A stretch of DNA of 64,000 nt from Chimonanthus salicifolius. Taxonomy: Eukaryota > Streptophyta > Magnoliopsida > Laurales > Calycanthaceae. How positions within the stretch are numbered: the stretch's first letter is position 1; every line of letters starts with the position of its first letter. Below, piece by piece: positions 12,460 through 22,739 of this stretch. A model generated the notes under the pieces. That model was not told the DNA's origin, did no database searches, and saw nothing but the letters and a program-made list of their open reading frames with translations. Location: contig CM023541.1 of NCBI GenBank assembly GCA_013350335.1, positions 36,510,739 to 36,574,738 of the forward strand, given 5' to 3'. The translations under genes were made by a program, and so were the position numbers.

Positions 12460-12467
12460 TATAAATA
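12460..12467 (+). promoter_or_regulatory. TATA box of LTR C
   Basis: TATAAATA lies in TTCTATAAATAGGATCTCCC, at the position matching the LTR B TATA box. Confidence 0.65.
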
Positions 12468-12924
12468 GGATCTCCCTCCTTCTGTTTCAAACTCCCACTA
12501 CAACTTTTCTCTTCTTCCTCAATCTTTGCTGCCTGAAAAACCAGCCGATTCTCTCTGTTCTTCCCTCTTTTTTTCAGACCGTAACTTAGAGGAAATTTAT
12601 TTCAAAATCCAGATTTTCAGCCCAGGAATTCAATCCAAGGTAACCACTGCTTTCCCCTTTCAATTTCGATCGGTTTTGAATAAAATTTTTTTGAATTTGG
12701 CTCTGTTTTCACTGAGAAAAACGATTTCAAAATTTAGGAAAAATTCTAGGGTTCCTCGTATCAGTGAGCTTCCGGTGTTAAGATCGGATGGCTTACTGAG
12801 TTTCAAAACTCCAAACCTCTCCCTATGGAAAGAGGACTCCCGGAGGAATCCATCTGATCGGTCAGATATAAAAATCGAGTCCAGAAAATCTCCCTTTTCC
12901 CATTTTCGATTTTACTATTCCCGG

Positions 12925-12955
12925 CCGTTCACTGTCTGTTGCAGACAGTGAACGG
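12925..12955 (+). other. perfect 14-bp hairpin in LTR C leader
   Basis: CCGTTCACTGTCTG (12925-12938), a TTG loop, then CAGACAGTGAACGG (12942-12955): a perfect 14-bp stem. It is the longest version of the CTGTCTG hairpin shared by LTRs B, C and G. Confidence 0.85.
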
Positions 12956-12965
12956 GGAAGAAGGA

Positions 12966-13182
12966 AAAAAAAATATTTTTGTTTGAGATTATAGTTGCTT
13001 ATGATTTAAAATGTTGGTTCCCTTTGAAAAAAAATGAATAAATAATTGAATAAATAAATATTATTATTTTATTCAAAAAAAATATTTTTATTTGATATTA
13101 TTGTTGCTTGTGATTTTTAATGTTGGTTCCCATTGGAAAAAAAAATGAATAAATAATTAAATAAATAAATATTATTATTTTA

Positions 13183-13185
<3 letters not shown>
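12966..13185. repeat. two tandem copies of an approximately 110-bp AT-rich unit
   Basis: Units at about 12966-13073 and 13074-13185 share AATGTTGGTTCCC, AATGAATAAATAATT and ATTATTATTTTATTC. They replace the palindrome array found at this place in LTRs B and G. Confidence 0.8.

Positions 13186-13219
<34 letters not shown>
13186..13219. repeat. (AT)n microsatellite
   Basis: An uninterrupted AT run of about 17 units ends the tandem repeats in LTR C. Confidence 0.9.
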
Positions 13220-13223
<4 letters not shown>

Positions 13224-14624
13224 TTGTTAGATTATGTGATGTGATGATTAGTACCCCTTTTTGTTAATTAAAATTGTATTAATCCTCTTTTCTTATTACT
13301 TATAATGTAAATACTATTGTATCCGCTTCCAGGCCAACCCTATTGGTCGGGAATTGAGTGATTCACTTTCAGGCCGACACTATATAGTCGGGCACTGAGT
13401 GACCTTGAGGCCTACTCAAAATGTCAGATCTGGTCCTATCCAGAAGACAACCGAGAAGTGACCTAACTCAATAAGTCAATCTGATCCATGCGCAGAAGAC
13501 AATATGAGTTTTGGACTGAGCCCCTTTCTATTATTATATTGTGGATTATATTAATTTAAAAAGGGTAGAAACCAAGTAGGAGACTCAATTCCATGAACCC
13601 TGGATATTCTGTGGGAAAACGTATGATTTTCAAATATTACGTATGTGTACGTATTTGTTATGTATATTGATTGTGCACTTGTGTGTTGTTTGAATAGAGA
13701 CCGCGTAACCACACAATCATGGTGAGGGAACTTAACTCTGCAGATTTTGTAAACAAGTTTTATGATGAGATGAGTATTGAGCAATGAGTGGTTTCAGTTT
13801 TGATGAACCCACTCATGTGCGTAGACATGATGCACTATGGTAAGAGTGCTGATGATGATTGTGATATTACGATGTTGATCGTATGAGTATGTAAGACTGT
13901 TTCCACGTACCTGTAACGCCCGCCCAGTTTCACTATATTTCAGAGTCTATTTTTTTTTTTTTTTTTGAATTAAATCAAGTGACAACGGCGCGAACGTCAC
14001 GACGCGAGTTAAGTCCGAGCTTCTAAGGCCCGGCCCTTAACTGGCCAACCCTATGCGTGCGCGGAACGAAGTACACGAGTACGGTTCACGCGTAGGAAGT
14101 AAGTTCGCGGAACATAGTTACATGCGGAACATTATAATAGATATTATCCTACCGCTTTTTAGATAGAAGGGAAGATACAACATTAAATTACCAAAATACC
14201 CCCATGTTCATGATTATGTCTCAAATGTTAACGTACAGAGTTTAATCTAGACCATAGTAAGAAATCCAAAATTTATTACAATTCAACAAGCTATGCTACT
14301 TGAGTTACAACATTTCCAAAATAAAACTTTAATAAACAAAGTAGCCGCTTTCCCACGCCCCTAAGCCTGACTCCCGTCACGTCCACTGTTTCATCCGTCT
14401 CCTGTATCACCAGCTAGGATGGAAGTAGGGCATTAGTCAATGCGCCCAGTAGGACTCCGAGTAGGGCTAGCACATGGATTAGTAATAACAAGCATACTGA
14501 TAGCAATATAATAAAAACATATGATGAATGTCATGCCATGGGTGTCTATGCCATGTATCCCACCCATCATCTACATCATCATGAAATATCATATCCCCCT
14601 TGAAGGCAAATCCTCGTCAGGGTG

Positions 14625-14796
14625 TCCCCATGTTTGCTTCTCGGTCGCCCCGACGGAGCATGGACTCCGGTTTTACCCTGTCAATATCCCCATGCCTGTT
14701 CTCGGTCGCCCCGACGGAGCATGGACTCCGGTTATACCACAACAATGTCCCCATGTCTGTTCTCGGTCGCCCCGACGGAGCATGGACTCCGGTTCT
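14625..14796. repeat. three tandem copies of an approximately 60-bp GC-rich unit in LTR D
   Basis: Three copies carry CGGTCGCCCCGACGGAGCAT and then GGACTCCGGTT, separated by short variable spacers beginning TCCCCATG. CGGTCGCCCCGACGG is itself partly dyad-symmetric. Open frames here in several phases (14521-14880 and others) come from the repeat and are not genes. Confidence 0.85.
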
Positions 14797-15447
14797 TTTA
14801 TTTTTCCGCCCATACCATGCATGAGATGTAAGTGCATTATGCTATGTAATATATATATACATTTCATATCCATAATATAAAATCCATAGGTTAGGAATAT
14901 AATCCATAGCATATAAAAATACTGTCCATAGCATTTAGAATATAATCCATACCATATAAAATCCATGTAATAATAAATCATATAATTTCCAAAATCAAAT
15001 ACGAAAAGCATCACATACACATAATCCACGGCTTACAAAAAGGAAGGAATCCTACCAAATACTGATAACGTCCTTTTTGTTCTCGTCTGATAATTCCGGT
15101 AGCCGTTCGCGTACCGTTGCGATGTGCCAATACCTTATTATACATTTCTCAAGTTAGTCTATATCTTATCCACGATTAAGTCTCTAACTGATCATAAACC
15201 TATGTTCATTAATGATTTTTAACCACATTATAAGATTACCATAATCAGCCCTTTCTTGGCCTCTTTTTCCATTGATTTCAACACGTATATAATTCAATCC
15301 ATAACTGATCTATACACCTAGATCCATTAATGACTTACCCATCATGTCATAGGATCCTTAAAATCAGTCCCTTTAATTTAATATCATCTCCATTTATCCT
15401 ATTGGATTAGTAGTGCCTTAGAAAATATTCAAAAACTGTACATTTCA

Positions 15448-16025
15448 ATTCAATCGACTGAATCACAGATTCAGTCGGCTGATTTTGAATCAGATCGTCT
15501 GTTTGTCTTGCCAGTTCAGTTTCAGTCGACTGAAATATACATTCAGTCGGCTGAAACATGGTTCATACCCTTTAAGTCGACTGAATCATAGATTCAGTCG
15601 GCTGATTTTGAATCAGATTATCTATTTGTTCTGCCAGTTTATTTTCAGTATGATTCAGTCAGCTGAACCATCAACCATCCATTTACGTGTTTAATACGCA
15701 CTCCTTCAGTCGACTAAATCATATATTCAGTCGGCTGAAACTTCTAGAACCCTTTTCTTATCCGAGACGTTTGTGTTCAGTCGACTAAATCATCAGATTC
15801 AGTCGGTTGAAACTCCCAGAAACTCCTTCTGTTTTCAGCCACCATTAGTTCAGTCGACTGAAACTCTAGTTCAGTCGGCTGAAACTCCCAGAAGCTCGTT
15901 TCTGATTCGTCCATTGTTAGTTCAGTCGACTGAATCCCTGATTCAGTCGGCTGAAACTCCCAGAACTTCGTTTCTGGTTCGTCCATTATCAGTTCAGTCG
16001 ACTGAATCCCTGATTCAGTCGACTG
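15448..16025. repeat. array of paired palindromes TTCAGTCGACTGAA / TTCAGTCGGCTGAA in LTR D
   Basis: Seventeen or so motifs lie in under 600 bp, mostly as pairs: the perfect 14-bp palindrome TTCAGTCGACTGAA (or a one-base variant), 5-9 bp of spacer, then TTCAGTCGGCTGAA. Spacing between pairs is about 60-100 bp. Sequence between pairs is only partly repeated, so the dyads themselves are the conserved part. Confidence 0.85.
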
Positions 16026-17179
16026 ACTGTTTTGTCAGTCCTTCCCATTGCATGTTTTGTACTTCATTCCTTCGCGATTTCTCTTAAAAGAGCCATAACG
16101 GCATGTTTGGAAATACTTACAATCCTTGGTTTTCCCGGTTGTCTCTTGTTCCTTTTGCTCCTTAGCCTTTCTCCTTCTTCTTCCTCCTTGATACTCGGCC
16201 AATGGTGAGCTTGATTAAGGTAAGGTCACCGAGGTTTGGTTCGTCCAAGGTGTAGCAGTTTTGAGAGGGAAAAACGGAGGAGAGAATGGGAAAATATCAC
16301 ACGTCTTGGGTCTTAGGAGTGATCGGCCAACTCCTAGTTCCTTCTTCCATTCCTTCTAAGTCTCTTTCTCTTTCTTTCCTTAGTGTATTTTTGGTCTTGC
16401 AAGAGGGAGGACGGTTTGGAGAGGAGAGGAAGAGAGTGAGAGAGAGAGATGGGTGTGATGATTGGTTTGACTCCCTCCACCCACCAAGATGGAGGGAGGT
16501 ATGGGCTTGCATGCCCCCAATTTTAGGGCCTTTGTCCCTTTAGTGGGGGTGGTTGGAATGGTTTGAGTCACAACTCATTCCAATGAGTTTGGGTGAGTCA
16601 AATAAAATGGGAATCATCTTGACTCACCCAATCATATAGTTTGTTATTTAACTTAGCCCTCTTAATTTCATAATTTAATTTCTATTTAATTCCCTTCAAT
16701 TCTTTCATGTATCCACCATGGTTGACCAAGTCAACCATGGTGGTCGGCCCCACCAATTTCTTAGCCAACCGCCACCTCACTTGATGAGGTAGAGGTGGAC
16801 CCTACTTGATTACGTCCCTTGGTCTATTCAAGACTAAACTTAGGTGTTTTATATTAATTAAATTAACTTTATTTACTTGGATCCTCTTTAATTCCATTTT
16901 GACTCATCCAAGTCAACCATGATGGTTGGCCCCACCTTTTTCCTTGGAGTTTGAATCAATTTGATCCGTCGGGTCCACACGGTTATCGGGCCCACTTTGA
17001 CCATCATTGATCCTTTTGATGGATCCTATCAAATCCATGGTCCATTGGACCATACTTGGGCCTTTGTCCAAATTATGATCCATTTAATATTCATGACATC
17101 AAAGTTCCCATTTTTCCATTATTAAAACAAATAATTGCCATATATATATTGATTTAAAAATTCGGGCTATTACAGTACC

Positions 17180-17987
17180 TGGGCTATTGAACCAATATCG
17201 GCCATATGAGAGATAGTTTATGTCTACTGGACCATGGGCGGACCATGCTGTCGTCAGTTGCTAACTTGAGGGTGTCAGTATCGACTAAGTCAGAGCCGGA
17301 GATGTACTTGAAAGGATGTATTTTGACCGTGTCGGGACTTAATACTGGTCTTAGCGTAGTCGGCAGGCGTTATGGTGGGTGATGGCAGTGTCTGATGATG
17401 TTGTTATATTATTTGAGATCATGCTTGTTGTTATCAAGCATGTGATATTATTGAACTGTTACTAACCTGTTATTTTACTTAAACTGCATTGTTATATTTC
17501 CTTCACTGGGCTAGTTAGCTCACACCACTCACCTTTCAAGCAATGAACCCGAGGAGGAGGATCCTCTTTATCAAGCTTAGGGTGGATAAGCTGAGGCGGT
17601 ATTTCGGGATTCTCCCTGAGGGGAATACCCTTATATTTTCTTGTTGGTTCTTGGAACCGTTTACCTTTATCAAGTACCGGGTGTGGTAGTTAATTTGTCT
17701 AAATGTGATGTATTAAACTGCTATGCTTTCGTAGTTACTCTTGTGGCATGATTTTGAATGATGAATCGATGGATGGACTTTATTTGATCATGAGATGTGT
17801 TAATGTCATTATTGTCTATTTTTATGGGGTAGGCATATGGTACATGTTTGAGTCCACATGATGGGATCATGTGTGACCTCTGGGCCTAACTGTTGATCCG
17901 GCCCAGTGAGAATGCTTGTAGTTTAGTTTATCTTTAAAAAAAAAATCAATCGCGTTCCAGGCCCATCTTTCGGGTCGGGGCGTGACA
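17180..17987 (+). mobile_element. LTR C, 3' part
   Basis: It continues LTR C directly after the GTACC duplicate of element D. It matches the last 830 bp of LTR B in order (GGACCATGGGCGGACCATG, CACTGGGCTAGTTAGCTCAC, GAACCCGAGGAGGAGGA, A-run) and ends CGGGGCGTGACA. Confidence 0.8.
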
Positions 17988-18879
17988 ATGGTAAGAGTGC
18001 TTATGATGTTGATAAATGCTATAATGTTGATCATATGAAATGTGTAAGACTGCTTTCACGTGCCCTTGACTATTGAACCAATATCGGCCATATGGGAGAT
18101 GGTTTACGTCTATTGGACCATGGGTGTTGACAGTTGCTGACCTGAGGGTGTCAGTATCGGCTATGAGAGAATTGGAGATGTACTTGTAAAGATGTATTTT
18201 GACCGTGTCGGGACTTAATACAATGGTCTCAGTGTAGTCAGTAGGCATTATGTTGGATGATAACCGTAATGGAAAACTGATGGAAATAATGATGAGACTT
18301 TACTTGATATTGTGGATTTTATTATCAAGCATGAGATATTATTGCAACTGTTGATTATTGTTAACCTGCTGTTTACTTTAAAACTGCACTGTTATATTTC
18401 CTTCACTGGGCTAGTAAGCTCACCCCACTCACCTTTCAAGAGATAAACCCGAGGAGGAGAACCCTCTATTTCAAGCTTGGGTGGATAAGTTGCGGCGGTG
18501 TTTCGGGATTCCCACTGAGGGGAATACCCTTATCTTTGCTTTCTGGTTCTTGGAACCTCTTGTTTTTGTAAAGTACCGGGTGTGGTACTTATTTTGTATC
18601 AATGTTATGTATTGAAACTACTGCATTTCTGTAGTTACTCTGATGGTGTTTTAATAATAATTCAGTGTTGGAATTATGTGATCATATATGTGTTAGTTTG
18701 TGTCTATTGTTGGGTAGACTTATGGTATATGTTTGAGTCCACATGTTGGGATCATGTGTGACCTTTTGGGCCTAACTGTTGATCCGGCCCAGATAGAATG
18801 TTTGAGTGTTGTCTTAGTTTTTTTTTTTTAAAAAAAATCAGTCGCGTTCCGGGCCCACCCTTCGGGTCAGGGCGTGACA
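17988..18879 (+). mobile_element. LTR H, 3' fragment (plus orientation)
   Basis: It begins ATGGTAAGAGTGC directly after the end of LTR C, matching LTR B from about 9752 to its terminus, and ends GGGCGTGACA. The 5' three quarters are absent. Two LTR 3' ends abutting without spacer suggests unequal recombination or a truncated insertion. Confidence 0.7.
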
Positions 18880-19467
18880 GAAAAATGTGTGGTATCATGG
18901 TATCTGTTCAAACAAGCAAACGAGTGCACAATCATTAACAAGTCAACATACATAGCATCAAATGCATACACACAAGTAGTATTTTAAAATCATACTTGTT
19001 TTCCCAAAAATCTCCAAGGTAAATGGAATTGAGTCCCCTACTTGGTTTCTAACCATTTTAAGTTACAATAATCCACAATAGAGTAATAGAAATGTGCTCA
19101 CTCCAAAACTCATATTGTCTTTTGGGCATGACCAGATTGATTTATTAAGTTAGGTCTAGATACTCAGGTGACTTCTCGGTTGTCTTCTAGATAAGACCAG
19201 ACTTGACATGTTGAGTAAGGCCTCGAAGTCACTCAGTGCCTGACAAATATAGCGTCGGCCTGGAAGTGAAGTCACTCAGTGCCCTACCAATAGAGTCGAC
19301 CTGAAAGTGAATACAATAATATATAGACTATAGTAATAAGAGAAGATGGTTAGTACACATTTTTTATTTATCAAGGGGGTATAACATCACATGCATCAAT
19401 ATCAATCAAGATTTGGTATTAAAAAACTAGGTCCCTCGGAACATGCTTCGGAACCAGGTACTGTGGC

Positions 19468-19822
19468 TTCGGATTATCCGAACTACTACCTAAACTAGTC
19501 ACTGACTTCAGACCTTTGATCTGACTTCGAATAGTTCGAAGATCGCGTCTGGAATCATCTGAAGTCCTTTCGAACCGAAAAATTCGAAAAAACAAGTTTC
19601 GGTGGGTCTGTGTGTCTCGGATCATGCCGAGTGAGGCTCGGATCGTCCGAGTAGGGTTCGGTCCTTCCGAACTAGGCTCGGAACATCTGGCAAAACAGGG
19701 TGGCCTCGGACGCTTCAGTTCTTTGTTATGAAGCCAAAACATCCGAAGGGTGGCATTCTGATCGTCCGAAGCGTGTGACCCTCGGACCATCCGAAGCTCG
19801 ACTCTTGGACTGTCCAAGAGTC
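19468..19822 (-). repeat. diverged TCGGA/TCCGA palindrome array in LTR G
   Basis: Dyads include TTCGGATTATCCGAA, CTCGGATCGTCCGAG, TTCGGTCCTTCCGAA, TCGAATAGTTCGA and GACTCTTGGAC-T-GTCCAAGAGTC (19800-19822, 11-bp arms). Several have arm sequences different from LTR B yet still complementary, which suggests paired change of the two arms. Confidence 0.75.
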
Positions 19823-19831
19823 GTCTTCCTC

Positions 19832-19855
19832 CACTGTCTGTAACAGCAGACAGTG
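19832..19855 (-). other. hairpin in LTR G leader
   Basis: CACTGTCTG and CAGACAGTG are separated by six bases. It is equivalent to the hairpins in LTRs B and C. Confidence 0.75.
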
Positions 19856-20327
19856 ATGGGCAGACACTGCATGAAATATGAATCCAGAAATAGTGGGTTT
19901 TCCGGATTCGATTTTCACATCCAACCGGTCAGATAGACTCCTCAGTGAGTCCTCTTTCCATAGGGAGTGATTTGGAACTTTGAAACTCATTAAGCCAACG
20001 GATTTTGAAACGAAAGCCATGCCGGTACAAAGAAAATCAAGTTTTTCCTTAGACTTTAAAATGGTTTTACACACTCAACACTTAGCCAAAATCAGTTTTT
20101 CTTGATTTTAAACCACTTAAAATTTGAAAATGAACACAGTGGTTACCTTCACTTGAGTTCCTGGGCTGGAAAATTCAGTCTTTGAAAAACTTTCCTTCTA
20201 AGCTACGGTTGATAAAAACAGGAAAACAGAGAGGCAGAGAGGGTGGAAGGTTGCTGGATTTCCACAGAGCAGCTGAGGGGGAGAGAGAGAAAAATATCTG
20301 GGAGTTTGATCAGCTGAACTAATGGCC

Positions 20328-20335
20328 AATTTATA
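20328..20335 (-). promoter_or_regulatory. TATA box of LTR G
   Basis: The minus strand reads TATAAATT, at the place matching the TATA boxes of LTRs B and C. Confidence 0.6.
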
Positions 20336-21128
20336 GAAAATTTCATCCGTGGATGGTGACCATCGGGCTACTGCATGCCGCTGCATGCAGTTGCTGTTGA
20401 CGTCCCGAACAGTAACTATACTGTTTGGGCGTTGGTTGCAGATTAGCCCCTCAAAATTTCCAATTTTGCAAATAAGTCCCCATTTTGATAAAAACTCGAT
20501 TTTTAACTAAAAGCATGATTTTAAAAGCTCAAAAATTTAATCCAACCTTTCAGATAAGTTGAGTTTTAAAAGCTCTAGTTATCATAAAAATTTAGAGATT
20601 TAAAACTCTCCAAAAACCATAGATTTAAATAAAAATCATAATTTAACACTATTTACTTAATTTAACTAATGCTAAATATAACAATTTAAAATCCTCATTT
20701 TTGGGTTTTGAAAGAATAAACTAAATCGTACCAAAATGGTCTAACATAATAAACTTGTTTCAAAATTTATCTTATTTCAAAAACCATTTAAAATATTTAT
20801 TTCTCCCTTTTAGGATTTTGACGGGCGGTTTTTAAACACTATTTTCTGAAAATAAAATTATTTTAAAATCAGAAATAAGAATCCTTGATTAATGAGAATA
20901 ATATCATCCAATAATAATCACTTAATAACATAAATAATAAAATAATAACAATAAATGATAAATTACTATTTTGTCCCTCCAGTTGGACGAATTGGATCAC
21001 TAAGTTTTCGAGCTCATATTGGACCACACGTGGACTTTTCATAAAGCCCTAACCATAATATTCGGTATCAATCGGTATAAGCAACATTATTAAGCTAAAC
21101 TACGTCTAATCTAGGTCAGGGTATTACA

Positions 21129-22200
21129 GATTTTTATTTTATTTTATTAAAATATAATATTTTATGGTAAAAATCTAAAAATTTAAAATATGTCGATGTC
21201 ATCAATTGTCACAAACCATTTTATATTTATCTTTTATCTCTCTTTATTCAACACATCCAGAGGCAGAACAAAAGGTGGTTTTCTTAACTTAACCCTCGAC
21301 GTAGTGCTAATTGACGAAGAACTGTGACTGATTTGGATTGGAAGGAAATTTCTTAAGGGATTATAAATCATTGATAACGCTGGCTCGTCACGCAACAGCA
21401 TCATCACCATTTTTCCTGTTTACCTCCTCTCATGACCAGCCCATATGACTTCTTGCCTGCATACAATTATCAAAGACATAATTAACATGTTAAAAGTTCT
21501 ATAGCTGTGATTGATTTCAACAATTAAAAAAATTTATAGAATTTTTTAAGAAAACTAAAATACCTGCATATTTGAAAATTAATTGTAATAGAACCTGTTG
21601 GTGACGAAGGTTACAAAAAGAAAGAAATGAAAGAGAGAGAAAGCACATCTGAATAGTCTCAAAATTTATAAGGGCAGCAGGTATGGTAACCTTGAATATG
21701 GTTGACTATCAGTCATACAATTAAATAATAATTTTTTATAATATGATTGGCTATAATTTTTAGTCAGCCTCGCCACATGGTATAATGTTAAATAGAATTA
21801 TTACTTTTTAATATTTTATTATTATTTTTTATATACATTTTTTTAATAAATTTAAAAGAAGATAAATATAAAGACATTACATATTTTTTTCACAAGTAAT
21901 TAAATAAATTAACAAAACATACATATTTTCTCATATTGTTTGTGATGAATAAAATATTATTTTTAATATTTTTATTTCTCAATAGCTATAATTTTAATTT
22001 TTTATACAAAATAATTTTAAAGCGCTCCATTCAGACACTCACATTTTCTGTCTGGAAAAACCCCTTTTCAAATTTTATGTGCAAATTACCATTTTACCCT
22101 TTTGCTTTTGTATTCTTCAAACCATAGCATCATTCAAAGGATTACAAGATCCTTCGAATTATGCTATAGTAAAATTGATTTAAAAGTTTTAAACATCTTT
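21129..22200. other. AT-rich intergenic DNA
   Basis: No gene, RNA or bounded element was recognised. Short frames such as 21936-22127 are low-complexity and unsupported. Confidence 0.5.
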
Positions 22201-22207
22201 TTTTTTA

Positions 22208-22520
22208 AAAAAAATTTAAAGTTATTTTTTAAGCACTGTGTATTTTTAAAATTTCTCAAATTAAATATCCAGACTAATTACGATAGCTTGATAAAAATAC
22301 TTTAAGAATTTAAGATCTTTTGATACTCCCAAATGCTTAGAACACAGTGTTTTACAAATAAGAGTATCCCTTTGCTGTGTGGAAAATACATTTGGGAGTG
22401 TCAAAAGACCTTGAGGTCTTAAAATATTTTTATCAGGTTATCGTAATTAGTCTGGATATTCAATTTGAGAAATTTTGAAAATACACAGTGCTTAAAAAAT
22501 AATTTTAAAGTTTTAAAGGA
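22208..22520. mobile_element. large palindromic MITE
   Basis: A left arm of about 133 bp (22208-22340) and a right arm (22388-22520) are inverted repeats at close to 90% identity by eye. Shared words are AAGCACTGTGTATTTT, TTTCTCAAATT and ATATCCAGACTAATTACGAT. The loop is about 47 bp. A single strand would fold into a long hairpin, the form of foldback-type MITEs. Superfamily not determined. Confidence 0.7.
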
Positions 22521-22551
22521 GATATTGACAACATAGACAGTTATTTTTTTT

Positions 22552-22720
22552 TACTGTGTATTTTCAAAATTTCTCAAATTGAATATCCGGACTAATTATG
22601 ATAACCTTATAATAATACTTTAAGACTTAAAGATCTTTTAACATTCCCAAATATATTTTCCACACAGTTAAGAGATACCCTAATTTATAAAATACTGTAT
22701 TTTAAGCATTTGGGAGTGTT
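22552..22720. mobile_element. second, partial copy of the palindromic MITE with inverted loop
   Basis: It repeats the left arm (ACTGTGTATTTTCAAAATTT...) and then carries the loop in the opposite orientation (TATTTTCCACACAG...AAGCATTTGGGAG). It stops without a second arm. Directly adjacent to the full copy. Confidence 0.6.
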
Positions 22721-22739
22721 AACCTTAAATTCTTAATTA

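Larger units (their letters stand above)
11715..13911 (+). mobile_element. LTR C, first part (plus orientation), 5'-truncated
   Basis: It is similar to LTR B from about 50 bp inside the B start (CTCGGAGATTACGGTTAGGG) onward, with a TATA box at 12460-12467. It lacks the TCGGA array of B: the 14-bp hairpin at 12925 is followed directly by AT-rich tandem repeats. Interrupted at 13911 by element D; resumes at 17180. Confidence 0.7.
13912..17174 (-). mobile_element. solo LTR D (3263 bp) nested in LTR C
   Basis: On the plus strand it starts TGTAACGCCCGCCC and ends GGGCTATTACA, and it is flanked by a perfect 5-bp target duplication GTACC (13907-13911 and 17175-17179). LTR C reads continuously across the site. 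On the minus strand the ends are TGTAATAGCCC...GGGCGTTACA, matching the orientation of related LTRs (TGTAATACCC...GTGACA), and an A-run sits near the 3' end as in LTR B. It holds a 60-bp triple repeat and a palindrome array, with no gag-pol. Sequence inside is otherwise unlike B, so it is a different family. Confidence 0.85.
18880..21128 (-). mobile_element. LTR G (minus orientation), 3'-truncated
   Basis: The reverse complement starts TGTAATACCCTGACC (ending at 21128 on the plus strand) and follows LTR B through TATA box (20328-20335), hairpin (19832-19855), palindrome array and GGGCACTGAGT-like module to about B position 9650. It is cut at 18880 against LTR H. It overlaps the part present in LTR A by about 190 bp, so A and G are not two halves of one LTR. 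Confidence 0.7.

Noticed and set aside
14521..14880. Four overlapping open frames of 69-119 codons
   Set aside because: They are translations of the 60-bp triple repeat of LTR D in several frames. The repeated peptide is a by-product.
15485..16087. Open frames on both strands across the TTCAGTCGACTGAA array
   Set aside because: A palindromic repeat lacking stops gives open frames on both strands. There is no start context, domain or conservation.
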